Below are positions 11,036 to 23,695 of a stretch of 64,000 nt of DNA, in pieces. The stretch is from Zymoseptoria tritici IPO323 (Eukaryota > Ascomycota > Dothideomycetes > Mycosphaerellales > Mycosphaerellaceae), in contig NC_018216.1 in assembly GCF_000219625.1 (NCBI RefSeq), forward strand, positions 2,914,001 through 2,978,000, written 5' to 3'. Under the pieces are notes generated by a model. It did not search any database, was not told the origin of the DNA, and saw nothing but the letters and a program-made list of their open reading frames with translations. The translations under genes were made by a program, and so were the position numbers. The number at the start of each line of letters is the position of its first letter. The first letter of the stretch is position 1.

Positions 11036-13373
11036 GAGTGAGAGGGTGAGAGGTGGATGTCATGATTGAGTGGAGGTGGTCGGTGGTTGGTGAGATGGAG
11101 CTCGAGAGGAGCTCTGATGGGGGTTGCAAGAGGAGGTCCAGTGGAGAGGATTTGCGGCGGAGGCGAACAGGACTCTACGATCACAAATGTACACTGTGGA
11201 GGAGGCAGGACTTCAGCTAAAGAGACAACGACAGATCGAATACGACATCCATTAGCGATCATCCTGACTGGCGACCGAGCTCCATCACTGGGCAGGCTTC
11301 TCTCGCATACCTGGAACCCATCGACGCGGCACTTGCAATATTCTCGGCGAGGATCAGGACCCAGATGTCTCCCTTCTCCACGATAATCGCCGCGTGCATT
11401 GAGATAGCATGAGGCGTACTTGCTTCGTGGTGGAACAGGTGACTGCCCTGCTTCAGGCAGGCTTTCGTGGTGGATGGATCCCTGCTGACACCCAAAATCT
11501 ATGGACTCGTTCCCTTGACTTCTAGCATGCGGTACCCAGCTGCAGCTTGTCTCTTTGCCTTGCAGCTTGTCTCTCCCACTCGTACGAATACCGACGGAGC
11601 CTCCAGTCCTCTGGCCTCGACCTACCGCTTCATTGCGACCACAATGCATCACCGGACGTATTCGCCCCAAATGGACGTTGACGATTCAAACCAGTGCACC
11701 ATTCCTGCATACAAGTCCCGGGCCACAGCAGGAAGCGAACTGTGCCCAGCTTCGACTCAACTCAAACTTCCTGAAGCACTGACATATCTCTCCGGCAGGC
11801 ATGACGTTTCTGTCCAGCCGGCTGTCGACGAACCATCCCCGCCAGTCTGTGTGAACGTACGCATCAACACTGCACGATCCCCAAACCAATGTCGCTCCAC
11901 GCCTTTCCCTACGGAACTGTGTGCAAGGCATAGGTCCCTCGCTGGACATGGGCCATGCTACAACCAACCCGTCTCCTGCATACAGGAATAGCGCAGACGG
12001 TCGAACAAAAGTCTCTCTACCCTGCTTGAGCACATCTCGGCATTGTGATTGAGAGATCGCATTGGCGCGGAAAGGGCAGGTGACATGCCCCAAGGGGCTA
12101 TGCACCACTTTCTCGCTTTTCGTCCCGGTGGTTGTCTATCTCGGTGAATTGACGGAATTACGGTAGGCAAAGCATCGGGCGACTCTGACTTGCCGAATGA
12201 TGCGGATCAAAGATCGATTACCCTTGCTTGAATATCGAGATAGACGGTGGTATATAAAAAGAGCGAAGAAAGACCTCCAGTCTCGCTCGAGAGTCAAACC
12301 AACCACAATCGCCCCAGTTTTTTGCACTTCCTCGCTTGCGAAAGCAAAAACACACTCGTCCACCCTCCGAGCTTTCCTTTCCCCTATCGTTCTTCAACTC
12401 TTCAAGATCCTCTCGTCATCCATTCCTCATCACGACGCTGCTGGTCGGTCGGGTCGTCGTCCAAGCGATACCTCTGAAAGGGCACGCCTTCCCCCCCGGA
12501 AAGCCCGCCCGCTGGGCCATCCCTTAACCGGCGAGAAGAAAACCGCGTGACGACCGCCCCCAAAGAAATCTCCCAGATCCCCCCGTGCGCGCGCGGAGAC
12601 GAGACCCACGGCAGTGGGAACCGATTGAGCGCCTGCCTGCCACCTTTACTCGCAGTGCCCCCGTTCCGCAACTTCCGCCGCCGGTTCGGTCGTCTGGTCT
12701 CGTCGATGCTCAGCCAGTTTGTCTGCTAGCAATGATGAGATTGATCGAAGTCGAGATCCAGAAACGCGGGCCGACCGATAGCGGGAGTTTTGGAAAACCG
12801 GGAAAAAAAATCCTCTCTCCGGATTCTACAACACACTTTCAAATCCCACCCATATTCATGTCTTAACGAGAAACATGGAGTCGGAGGGAGACTCGGCACT
12901 ACCTACCAGCCCAGGTCCTGCACACCGGAAGATTCCGCGTCCGCGCATACCGCGAGCCTGTCTGTCGCTTCCCCGACTTCGAAGCCCTGCGTGCGACGCT
13001 TGGATTGTCGCGCGAAGAACCCCATGTTGGCGAAGAAAACCGGACCGTAGACGGAGCAAGTGAGTGAGACACCATGCCGTGAAATGCGGGAAAACTTTTG
13101 TGTTTAGGAGGAGGAGGGAATGGTGATGAAATGACGGAGGGAGGCGAGGAGTTAAGAGAGAAATGCGGTTGAAAGACAACCTTTAGTTTTCGAAATGGTT
13201 TATCTGATGTCTCTCGCCCAAGCAGGCTCCTCCACCAAATGTGTCCTCCACCACCGAGTCCTTCTCCACCGATAGTCGGATACACTAACGGCAATCCATC
13301 ACATGACGCACACTCGCACACTCAGATTGTACAAAACCCTTGGAGAAGAATCCAAAATCCCCAGCAGCACCTC

Positions 13374-13421
<48 letters not shown>

Positions 13422-13566
13422 GCCAAGGCCCATGGTCTCTGCCCGAGCTCTTCCTTCATATGGTCTGGGAAGGTCGTTGGTCTCAACGGATGACTGGTTG
13501 AGGGGTTCGGGTACAGACAACCTGCGTGGCTAACCCCCCCGGCAGTGGAAGCCGCGCTTCGCATCG
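11036..13566. other. 2.5-kb stretch without a confident gene
   Basis: No gene can be supported. A TATA-like TATATAAAAAG lies at about 12251 and is followed by a pyrimidine-rich leader-like tract. Coding-like codons appear at about 12911-13075 (+), reading for example RVRAYREPVCRFPDFEALRA, possibly the second exon of a small gene starting near 12732, but no complete model closes. A GTT-type microsatellite lies at 13374-13423. Confidence 0.35.
13374..13423. repeat. (TTG)n trinucleotide microsatellite
   Basis: About 16 near-perfect TTG/GTT triplets with one TGATGT interruption. On the minus strand it would read as a Thr or Asn/Gln run, but it lies outside any accepted gene. Confidence 0.9.
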
Positions 13567-13810
13567 CTATTGATGAAGCGGTCAGTTGAGGATCGTTCGT
13601 GAGGCAAAAAGATGGAATTCGGAATGGAGCTTTGGATGCGTACAATTGACATGTACCCCGAGGGGAGGAGAACACGACAGCATGGGTAACGGGATCTCTG
13701 CAGACGAACTTGCAGGCTTCGCCCTGGACGCCGCAAGGATCGTATCCGCAATTGCCGGCGGCGGCCTGAGAGGTCCAAATGGCGATGGCGGCGAGGATGG
13801 TGAAACGCAT
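13530..13810 (-). CDS. candidate tiny secreted cysteine-rich peptide
   Basis: An ATG at 13810 opens a textbook signal peptide (MRFTILAAIAIWTSQAAAG) followed by a short Cys-rich segment, NCGYDPCGVQGEAC. Two splice readings are plausible. With a donor at 13709 (GTTCGT) and acceptor ending at 13567, the protein ends after about 45 residues in DAKRGFHCRGG, giving four cysteines. With a donor at 13656 (GTACAT) the frame continues into a longer Thr-rich tail over the microsatellite. A branch-like CTGAC precedes the acceptor. I favour the short form. Small secreted Cys-rich peptides of this size are often effectors or self-recognition peptides, but no function can be read here. Confidence 0.5.
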
Positions 13811-15259
13811 GGTGATTCGATTCGGAGTGGTAGTGGTGATGGGAAGGTTGTCGTGGTGGTAGCCGAAAGAGTGGTTGAGAGAGAGCGGGAGCTGCGAGTC
13901 CGGAAGAATCAGAATGCCTTGGATCGAGGAAGATGTTGAGAAAGTCTTGAGGAGGAGGAAAGAAAGCTGAAGCAGAGCGTGGGACGAGTTGACATTTGTA
14001 TCCCACTCCCCGCAGGCCAGCGCGATCGATTCCTCTGTCATTCATGCATACGACATCCAGTCGGACGATCTTGCCTCGCCTGTGACGAATGTTAGGTAGC
14101 AGGTGAAGTCGCGAGATACCTCGTACCAAGCTCGGATGTTGGACGACCTGGCGGCCGATCGTCGTCTCTGGGCAGGACAGGGCAAGCTCCGGGTGGTTCG
14201 GTAGATGGCAATGGCATGGAACTAAGCGAGATCCTTGTTGGATCTGTGCTTGTCCATCGCCGCGTGGAGTCTGGCGAGTTTTCGGTCGTTGAAATGTTCG
14301 TGGCTCGTGCGAAATGTACAGTAGATATGCGTGATCGTGACTCTCGCGGGAACACATGGCAACACTCGGGAGCCAGGGCAGCTGTGCACACTGGAGTTTG
14401 GTGTTGGAACCGGGAATCGGGGGGTTGGCGCTTATTACTCAAGAGCATGGTGTGTGTGGTGCTCGGTGGTGCAATGGAGAAGGTTTAGGTTTGGTGACTA
14501 TTTCTTGCAGCAAGAGTGACGACGACGACAACGTCCGCCAACCGGATCTACCTTACGTCCCATCTAGTCTAGCAAATGCCATCGAAATCACGAGTCAAAT
14601 ACTCGAGACATGTCCTGTTGCTTCCATTCCTCCTTTGACCTCACCGTCGTCGACATTGTCGTCCGTTCCACCCCCTGTCCCTGTCTCATCTCCGGCCCAC
14701 ATCTTGACGTGGACAAAGACGTGTGGAGATTTTCTGGAGAATCATCCATCAATTGCGCCACGATTCCCACGGCCGGGCGTCATTCATTCGGCTTCCGATT
14801 CCTCGCACTAGCCACATCACATCACACACAGACCACCTCACCGACCGCGCTCCCGCCATCCGGTTCGATTCCTCTGGACTCCCATCACGGACCATACCTT
14901 GGACGATTGTTATTATTCCTCGCTCCTCGACCTCCTCGCACTCCCGCCCACCGCGACGCTCTCGTTGATTCCCTCCGCGTCTTCACCCTCATTGTTTCTT
15001 CTCATCCGTCCATTCCTCTGGCCTGCACTCACTCCAATCTCGTCAGAATGCACGTCCGATCCTCCCGATAGTTTCAGGAGCAGCTGCCCCATTGCACAGC
15101 CATACGCCCAGACCGTCTTGCATACGTGCACATCTCAACATCCCTGCAGCGCATCATCCTTAAGACCGTCTAGAGCGTCCGCCCCGGCATTATTGCAGCG
15201 GAGTTGTATTATTGTTGTTTGCCAGCGAGCGACAGCGATCTCACCGACCAGCCGTCACC
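13811..15259. other. 1.4-kb spacer, probable promoter and leader
   Basis: No gene accepted. The final 700 bp are rich in TC/CT tracts and short CCTCC motifs typical of long fungal 5' leaders, and probably belong to the large gene that starts at 15260. Confidence 0.4.
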
Positions 15260-18200
15260 ATGCCGAGCATGAGCATGTTCTCGCGCTCCTCGTCGCGTCA
15301 ACGAGGCAGCTCCACCAGTCGCACGCGGGTACGTATCCAGTTCTCTTCCCTTTTCCCGCTTATTGCTATTGGAGACCTGTCCGGTCTTGGTAAGGATAAA
15401 CCCGGCTGACGGAGAGCTTTACTCGCTTGTTGCAGTCCCAATCCATGGACCAGAGCACCATTTCCAACGCCGCCCTCGCTGCCAACACTGCTTTTGCACA
15501 ACGCAACACCTCCTCCAGCAATCTCTCCGCCGCTGCCGCCGCCGCCGCCCTTCGCTCTCGACCCACCTCTCCCGAGCCCGTAGGCAGCCTTCAAACCAAG
15601 CGCATGGTCAGGAGAGGCTCGCAATCCTCCATTGGCAGCGGGAGCGTCATCAGTACAATAAATCGCGGTGGACCTTCACAACGCGGTCTGGTTAGGCAAA
15701 CTAGCAGTGGGTCTATGACCGATCGCACCTTCCGATCTCCATCACCGGGAAGAAACACCTCCCTGAACGGCGCACGATCACCGGATCGTTACGCGCCGCC
15801 CGTCCCACCCATACCAGCGAGCGTCCATCGACGCGCAGCGAGTGTGGACCCGTCTCAACGACGCGTGATATCCACACCGCCTTCGTCGTCACGTTCAAGA
15901 GGCGTCAGTGCGGATCGAGCGAGCAGCATGTCTACACGCAAACCGCCGAGGTTGTCGGATGTCGCAGAAGAGATGCTGGATCGAGGAGAAAGCCAACGGA
16001 AGATGAACTTCTCACGTCCGCGGCCAGGAAGTCCTGGTGGCTCGGTCGCGGGATCGGTCACTGGATCTGTGGCAGGAGATAGAGGATTGACACACGGGAC
16101 TGGCGCTTGGTTCTCCGAACCTGTCGGCAACAAGGCGGCAAATGGAGACGAGCCTACCAGCCCGACTGCTCTCGAGCAGAAGATTGCGAGGATACAAGCT
16201 GCTCAAGGACAAGGACGACCCGCGTCGAGCAGGCAAAACAGCACTCAGTCACAACAAGGCGCGTATCTCACAAAAGCGAATTTGGAGGCAGCATCGGCTG
16301 CGGCTGCAAGAGGACCTGCGCCGGTACAATACGAGACGGTCATGGTGTTTGATGCGGGCACGAGGACATTTCAACCGCAACAACGAGTGAAGACGACGCC
16401 CGATGAACCTCCATCGCCCATCAAACCCCAGGCGCCTAGACTCGCCCCGGGTTCTTACGATCCTAACACTCGAACAATTGTGCCTGGAGCAAAGCCTGCG
16501 CAAAAGGCTACTCAACAGCCGATACCTCGTCCTCAGTCGCAACAATCTGCTCGTCCAGACATGCTGCCACCTCCACGCAATCCAGCTCGTCTGTCGCCGA
16601 ACAGCAGCCCAAGAAACTCCTACATCGGAACTTCCCCGGCCGAACCGCAGACTCCTGCTGCACCAACCAGGCCGAGTACTGCTGGGAATAATGCTGTGCA
16701 GCTCAAAACCACACTGAGGCATACGAGATCCTCCAGCCTTGATGTCCCACGCGGCGGACTCGAGAGCGCGAACCACGTGCGTAATGTGTCTGCATCTCCC
16801 AGTCCCCACCGAGCACATTTCTCCGCCTCGCCTGTCGTGGCAACCACCATCCATAATCCACCGACCCGCGCTCTTTCGCCAGCCAAGTCCGCCATGAAGC
16901 ATTCTCCAGCACCTTCGGAACGTACCGCCTCGCCGTTATACAACTACAAGGGACCGGCCAGTGAGACCTCCGAGACGCCATCGAAAGCGTCCGACGATGG
17001 TGCGAAGAAGAAGAGGTCTGTTCGCGTCAGCTTCGATGAGAACCCAGCTGTGGCACCGATTGTCAGCGCCGCATCCACTCCTAGCAGACCCGCACTGGAC
17101 GATATCGATGATGAGGACTTTTCAAAGCCTCGACCTGCATTACCGAGCTTTGGCAGTGTGAGGAAAGGACGTGCCACACCTGCGTTCGCAGAAAAAGTCA
17201 CAGAGATGGCGCCAGAAAGTCAGGATTCAAGCAGTGATCATGCCGTTGGTGGAATGCTTCACCAGGCAAATGGCATTGCCAAAGGCGGAAACGATGGTCA
17301 CGATGAATTGGAGAACAGTGGTAGTGACATGTCTATTGTCGACAACACTCGAGCCAAACAGCAGGACGGGTCGGAAACGGCCACGAGAGATTTCGCTGCT
17401 ATTGCGACCAAGGATGGCAACGGCGATGTGCCTGCTATCAACCTCTCGCCTCCAACGCCAGGTGTCGAAGAGGAAGGCAAACGCCTGAATGAGCAAGACG
17501 CACAGGTAGCCAATGTCAGACACTCCAATGAGGTAGTCGTACCTGGCGGTTGGAGCGCTCCCGATGCGGAAGGTGACGTTGACGATGAGCCTACAATACA
17601 CGAGGAACCGAGCTCGATGGATAGTCCGATAATGGCAAGACCAACGTCGCCAACTCTGGACCCCATCAATGAGTATACCGACAGTGAAGCCGAAGACGCC
17701 TTTAGCGACGCTGCCGAAGACTTGTCCGAGTATGATAATGGTGGCTTCGCCTCACTCGATGCCATTGCCATCAGTCCAGTCGTGCAAGCCACGCAGAATA
17801 CCAAGGCTGCGGCAGCTGCCTCCTCGCCTCCAGACACCCCTACCGGCAAGCGTGCTGCCCGCCAAAATGACAGCATCGACTCGACGGCAAGCAACGATGC
17901 CTCTGGCGACTGGTCCAAAGCTACTGCGTACTGGTCCACCCTCAGCCGGCAGCAGCGCGAGGAGATTGAGCGTCAGCATTTCTCTTCCGATGACGAGTCG
18001 ACGCCCCAGGCTAGGAAGACCAAGAAGAAGGTTTCCACACCGCAGTTCGACAGATCATCCTCAGTGCAGAAGTCTGTTCCACAGTCTAATGCTCAACCCA
18101 CGAAGCCGGCTTTGAAGAAGACTATGCGCGCTGCGCCGGAGCCTGTGGCTGTGCCTGTTGAGAAGCCAGTGCAGTTGAGAAGCTCGATGAGAGCTGGTGG

Positions 18201-19854
18201 CGGAAGCGGATTGGCATCTTCTCTCCGCGACGGACCAAAACGACAGACTTCCGTCAAGACTGCGCTACAGACGAATAGTGATTCGCGTCCACCGAGTCAA
18301 GTCGGCAGCAATGGCTTACCAATCGCCGCCGCGCGACCTGCTCCCGCCCAACGGCAGGAAAGTCGCAACTCGATGACGAGCACGACGAGCCTTACAAGCA
18401 TGAAACCTCACCCAGCGCCAGTCATGACTGCGAGATTGAAGAAGGAAATCGGCAACGACTCCGACTCGGACAGCAGCTTCAAGAAACAGCGTCGTCCGCG
18501 TTCTAGTGGAAACACCATGAAAACGAGCATGCGGGCTCGCGCTCCTCCCGCTCAGGAGCAGCGACGTGCACCTTCCCCAGAACCAATCCGAAAGAAGGGA
18601 CGAGACTCGTTTAGTATTCGATCTCTATCTCCCACTGGATCGCTATTCGGCAGGAAGAAGCTCAAGGATCAAATTCGTGGTCAGTCTGTTGACACTGGTG
18701 GCCGTACGACTCTGCGCGGTGCACCTCCCGAACCAAAGCGAAGCACTCTACGTGCTGCTCCAGCTCCAGCTCCCAAGCCTGCTCCCAAAGCGGCTCCGAA
18801 GTCCGCTCCTCGCGCATCCAAGTTCAAATCACGCTTCAACGACTCGGATTCGGGCGACGATGCACCAGCAGGCGGTCGTTTCCAAAGCCGATTCGCAGAC
18901 TCCGACGACTCCGACGACGATGTCTTCACCCCCTCCAAGCTCGCGCCCGTGCGCGGCATTCCACGAACCCAAGGCCGCGATGACGGCGACTCGACGGATC
19001 TCGAAGGCGAAGAACCAGACGCCGCGATGTTCGCCCGCCGAGAGAAGATGCAGACTCCCCTCGTACCCGACCCATCCGACATTGACAAAGCCATGGAAGC
19101 CGCCCGCAAGAAACTAGGCATGCCCGCCCCATCGGCCTCGACTCCCCACATCCCCCAAGAAGGCTCCGCTCTCAAGACTGGTAGTCTTCGCCGCCAGGCC
19201 CAATCCACCGTCGACGTCTCCTCACGTCCCGAACCCAAGTCCCGCCCCGAAGACATGGCAGCCGACACAACGCCCAAAAAGCGAGGATTCATGGGCTCCA
19301 TCCTCCGTCGCAACCGCAACTCCACCCAATCCGTCTCCACCGTGTCCAACTACCGTCCTTCCTCTGAAGTCGTCGTCCCACCCACCCCGACTCTCCCCCG
19401 AGAAGAAGCTACCACTTCCAAACCCAGCACGCCCACCTCTCCCAGCGCTGTCGCTACTCCGCCCCCATCTCGAGGTAAACTCGTCCGCCGCTCCTCCGCC
19501 ATGTCCGACTCACCTCAAACCTCCCAACTCCCCACCACCCGCTTGAAACGCGGCGACTCGTCGTTCAGCACAGCCACCGCTCCTGCATCTTCCATCGAAC
19601 GCGCGGAAACGAACGAGTGGTCGATTCCGGCGGTTCCGAAAATCCCGGCGGGTTTCGACCGGGATGGAAGACCGGATACGAGCGATGGGACGATGACGGG
19701 GGTGAGGTTCGTTGAGGAGAATGGGTCGAAAGTGAGGGTGCAGGATTTTGGAAGTCCCGAGGCTGGCGCTGGGGGAGGTGTGATTTATAGTCGGAGGACG
19801 GGGAAGAAGAAGAGATTTGGGTTGTTGAGGAAGGCTTTTGGGTTGGAGGATTGA
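15260..19854 (+). CDS. very large, predicted disordered Ser/Pro/Arg-rich protein, possibly eisosome-associated
   Basis: Two exons (15260-15328 and 15436-19854, 107-bp intron) encode 1,495 residues, almost all low complexity. The first exon gives MPSMSMFSRSSSRQRGSS. Long stretches are Ser/Pro/Arg-rich (residues about 1-480), acidic (about 540-850) and basic with repeated ALKKTMRA/SSMRAG-like patches (about 870-1080). Two tandem motifs read FKSRFNDSDSGDD and FQSRFADSDDSDD near residue 1140. The C-terminus ends in a basic helix, GKKKRFGLLRKAFGLED. The SRF-Asp-Ser-Asp motifs and basic patches recall Seg1/Sle1-type eisosome proteins at the plasma membrane, but this is a weak resemblance. No catalytic domain is visible. 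Confidence 0.8.
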
Positions 19855-20214
19855 TTTGATGAGGGGGGATGAGGTCAGCTGAGGGATGAAATGAATGAGG
19901 GGGGGATATGTGAAGGAGTGGTGTGAGAAGGGGCCTCGGGGGGTTTTTATTTAATGTGTAATTCTCCCATTTTTTCGTTGAGTTGAGGTGGAATGGAGTG
20001 TAAGTGAGAAGGAGAGAGAGAGGGAAAGACAAGGCAGACCATGTATACGACAGAGAAGAAAAACAAGTTCTGCTACTGCTACTTGCGTTCTTGTCGCAGA
20101 AGAGAAGCACAAATCTCAATCTCAACCTCACCCATCCACCCTTCAGTCCACCTCCACCCTATTCCATCTCAATCAACCCCCCATAGCCAAGACATCCAAC
20201 TGCCACCGTCTCAG
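19855..20214. other. convergent 3' intergenic region
   Basis: About 360 bp between the stops of a plus-strand and a minus-strand gene, so both terminators lie here. It is T- and C-rich but I see no further gene. Confidence 0.45.
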
Positions 20215-21213
20215 TCAAAAGATCCTCTTCATCCCCCCCGTCACTTCCTCCCCATGCACGACTTTCACCATCTTGCCCTCATCCATGTCGTCGAAAGCGG
20301 TCGAGGATAGGATTTCCCACATTTTATTGACGTTTTGAGAAATGTGGCAGCCTTTGCGGGCGGCAAAGGCGCGGCGTAGACAGGAGGTTAGAGTGGGGGG
20401 TTTGGGCAGGCCGGAGGGGGAGGGGAGTTGGCGGGAGATCATGCCGGCGATTTCGGTTGTGAGGGCGCTGTTTTTGGGAGGTTAGAGGGGTTGGGGGGAG
20501 GGGAGAGGTGGGGTGGGAGGTACGTACGTTGTTGCCCAGCAGGGGTTGGAGGAGGGGGAGGATTTACCCGTTCTGAGCAGGGTGGTGAAGAAATCCGGAC
20601 CGTGGGAGAGGAGCATTTCCTCGCAGGCGAGTTCGATGTCGCTGCGGGTTAGGATGTCTCCCGCGGCGTGGGTGCCGTTGATGGGATCCGGACCGTAGAT
20701 TCGTAGAATTTTGATGGAGGAGATGAGTTTGAAGAGGAGGCAGGCGAGACTCGTAAGGGGAAGACCGTTGATCAACGCGACTTTGTAGGCGTACGATCCC
20801 GTGTCTTGGAGGCGGTGGAGGAGGAGGAGACCGGCTTTGTGGATCCCCTCCCACCGGCCTTTGAGCCAGTGCAGTTCGGGGCCGTGGGAGGTGATGTGTA
20901 GCCATTGGGTGTGGAGGTCTTCCAGGCTGGAGAGACGTTTGTGGAGGACTGTGAGGCCGGAGAAGGTGGTTGTGTCGAGGGAGGGGAAGAGCCGGAGGAT
21001 GGAGGTGTAGTCTTGACATTGCTTGATGGAGAGGACGAGGCTCTTTTCGTGTTCTTTGACGAGGATGTTGAGGCGGGTGCAGGTCAGGCAGAGGCAGTGG
21101 AGGGCGTGGGGGGTGTAGGTGTAGGGGATGATTTCGAGGAGGAGCTCGGCTGGGAGGAGGTCGAGTGGTGCGTATTGTTGAAGAGTGGTGGGTGGGGGTC
21201 GGATGGCGATCAT
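20215..21213 (-). CDS. F-box protein
   Basis: Two exons read right to left (21213-20528 and 20467-20215) encode 312 residues; the 60-bp intron uses GTACGT and a CAG acceptor. The N-terminal F-box reads DLLPAELLLEIIPYTY followed by HCLCLTCTRLNILV, the helical module that binds Skp1 in SCF ubiquitin ligases. The remainder is helical and Leu-rich without a recognised substrate-binding repeat, as in many Pezizomycotina F-box proteins. It probably selects a protein for ubiquitination; the target is unknown. The start at 21213 is the only in-frame ATG before the F-box. Confidence 0.8.
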
Positions 21214-22176
21214 TGTGGTGAATGAATTTGTGGCAAGGATGTGATTTTGAGGAGGAAGAGTAATGGGGTGTTTTTGTTAGGGATATGGAGGCTGAAAAGA
21301 TACCTTACTCCTCGTGATGTTCTCATTGTTGTCATGACTTGACCTTGATGGAACATCTTGGTGGGCAGTGAATACACCTTGATGAGTTACAAAGCCCCGC
21401 GGACCGTTATGGCTTGTTGTGAGCCGCGACTGCAAAGTCCATCGCTCGTTGCGTGCTTGCATGTCACGTCACGCGTCCCATGGCGGTTGCTTGCAAGGTC
21501 GCCGGGGCGAATGGAGGGCTGGACGGGCCCGCTCGTACCTCAACCTCTTCCTCCGTTGTGAGTACGGTCTTCACGTGGCGGAGTGCGCCTTGTTGAACGG
21601 CGGCTCAGGATGATATCCATCCGAATGCATAGGGTTGAACGTGCTCGCCGTGGCCATAGTCCTCTTGACGCCTTTGCAATGGTCAGAAGTCTCAGGGGTC
21701 TTCGCATGTTCCAGTCAAGTTCTATGACCGGCCTTGAAGCCTGACAGGCGAGTCGCGACATGCGAATGACAACAACATGCTGCAGGCTTCATGGAATGGA
21801 ATGCGTCTGTTTGATTCTTGATTTGTTGTTGGACGGACGAAGAAGGTGAGGTTCAAGTTGTGTCAAGAGGTGTCAAGCATACTGACTAAGCCGACTCATC
21901 CCTTCCCAGACGAAGAGATTGGAGAAAGAACTCGGACCGTCTACATTCCCAACACACGACTGTCAATGTCCTCTGGTTGCAGGATTCTGGAGACGATACA
22001 GTCGTATGACATACGATACCTTATTAGGCACAAACAGTGATCTGTGACCGAAGCCGTGTCCCTAGAGACCGTGATGGTAGGACTGGATGGCACCAATTCT
22101 CTCTTTCTCTCCCAACTTTTCGATTTCTCTCAAGTCTCACCTTTCACGAGTCACCACACAGCATCTACAACGAACG
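21214..22176. other. divergent promoter region
   Basis: About 960 bp between the divergent starts of the F-box and SRR1-like genes, so it holds both promoters. No coding signal is recognised. Confidence 0.45.
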
Positions 22177-22929
22177 ATGGACCATGCCGAAAATGAAGAC
22201 TGGACACACGTTCCTGCCAAAGGCAAGCGAAAGGCGAAATCCACCGCGTTTTCGAATCCCACCAATCCGCCCGCTCGAGACCTCACACTCCAGAAACTCA
22301 ACCTCGAATTCCAGACGAAGACCAAAACATACCGACAAACGACCTGCCGCAGGACAGTCACCCACATACTCAACCGCATACGTCCGGACTCAGGTTGGAA
22401 GCTCGATAAGGCACTTTGTCTAGGAATTGGGAGTTTGAGCAGGGAGAATATCGAGTGCAGAAGGAGGAGCATGTGGCAGTTTGTTGTGTTTTGCGACTTG
22501 GTGGAGCAGATGCGAGGAGAGGGCGTAGAGCTGGAGGTTCTTGCTCAAGAGCCGGGGTTCACGGAGTTGGATGTGGAGTTTCTTGATGTTCTGGGAGTGA
22601 AAGTGCTGGAGACGAGATTGGGAGACGGGACAATGGGTTTGGGGCCGGCGAAGGAACAGCTTGGAGAGGGAACATTGGTCTATGAGCCCTTCATCGATAT
22701 GAACGCTGTCATGCTGGAGGAGATGGTGAGTGCTGGAGTGGGATTATACGTTGGAAGCTCGATCGGTGGAATACTAGGGAGAAGAGGTGAGAACGAGGCG
22801 AGCAGATTGGTGGAGAAGTTTCGTGCAGGTCGCGAGATGTTGCGCTTTCCGACTTTCGATGTCGATCCTAATGTCTTCGACGGGATTCAGGTCTACTGGA
22901 CCGAGGAGAAGGATGATCAGGACGATTGA
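22177..22929 (+). CDS. SRR1-like domain protein
   Basis: An intronless frame of 250 residues. An upstream in-frame ATG at 22087 is possible, but 22177 begins with MDHAENEDWTHVPAKGKRKA, the charged opening I consider natural. The domain matches the SRR1-like pattern: KALCLGIGSLSREN near residue 85, then EPGFTELDVEFLDVLGVKVL, then an aromatic/acidic segment VYEPFIDMNAVMLEEM and VGLYVGSSIGG. SRR1 was first described in plant light signalling and clock control; fungal and animal members are linked to transcription and heme/iron regulation. Biochemical activity is unknown. It ends just before the convergent isochorismatase gene. Confidence 0.75.
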   Translation: MDHAENEDWTHVPAKGKRKAKSTAFSNPTNPPARDLTLQKLNLEFQTKTKTYRQTTCRRTVTHILNRIRPDSGWKLDKALCLGIGSLSRENIECRRRSMWQFVVFCDLVEQMRGEGVELEVLAQEPGFTELDVEFLDVLGVKVLETRLGDGTMGLGPAKEQLGEGTLVYEPFIDMNAVMLEEMVSAGVGLYVGSSIGGILGRRGENEASRLVEKFRAGREMLRFPTFDVDPNVFDGIQVYWTEEKDDQDD

Positions 22930-23063
22930 ATGAAGAGTCTTGTTTTTATATTGGACACAGAGCTACTGGCTCCGCTGCGAGGGTTCTAGACCTCTGTCCA
23001 TTGTCGAATCTGGAACTTGCTATGCAGCGACTCAAGACTGTCGACTCTGGCTCATCAGACAAT

Positions 23064-23695
23064 CTACTTGATATCCTTGCTCTGCACAATCGTGCCAAAA
23101 GCATCACCCAGCTCCTTGGCCACCATATCGACAACCTCATCACCTTTAGCACCAGGAATGTCCCGATCACCAATGCAGTCCAACGGAATCACGACATCGT
23201 ATCCCAAGCGAGCAGCATCTCTTGCCGTTGTGCTGACACACACATGCGCCATGTATCCCGTGAGCACAATCTTCGACTTGGCCTCAAGAGTCTCCTCCAA
23301 TTTGGTGTCCGCAAAGGCCGATGGGTGGTTCTTCTTGATGACGGCCTCGGAGCCTTGTGGCTTCAATTCGGGGAGGATATCGCCGAGGGGAGTGTCGGGC
23401 GTGAAGATCTGGTATAACCCGGATCAGTCGCTTGTTCTCTGTCATGCAGGTGTCCTCGGTGTCTACTCACCGGCGTGCCGTCCGGAACAATGTGCTGCAC
23501 GTGGACGACCTTGCCGTTCGCATCGCGGTACTTCTGCAACAGGTTGGCGATCGCTTTGCGAGAGGAGGCAATGTTGGAGACGTGCAGAGCTCCGTCGGCG
23601 TACTCGCCCTGAGCATCAATAATGACGAGGGTCGAGTCGGAGGGGCTGGCGGTTGAAGGCTGAGCGCCGATGAGCTGGCGGAATGATTGAGCCAT
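23064..23695 (-). CDS. isochorismatase-like cysteine hydrolase
   Basis: Two exons read right to left (23695-23471 and 23408-23064) encode 189 residues. The family's catalytic triad is visible: Asp27 in [12 protein letters not shown], a Lys in [10 protein letters not shown] (residue 100 or 101) and Cys132 in [15 protein letters not shown]. These proteins hydrolyse isochorismate, nicotinamide or related amides. The length matches stand-alone fungal members, several of which are secreted or cytosolic salicylate-pathway modulators. No signal peptide is seen, so a cytosolic location is likely. The substrate cannot be told from sequence. The 62-bp intron (GTGAGT...CCAG) keeps phase 0. Confidence 0.9.

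Noticed and set aside
13322..14041. 239-codon frame (-) across the microsatellite
   Set aside because: The upstream part lacks coding character and the downstream part is microsatellite Thr repeats; only the internal secreted-peptide start looks real.
14860..14885. tRNA B-box-like GGTTCGATTCC
   Set aside because: No matching A box or cloverleaf arms could be built around it.
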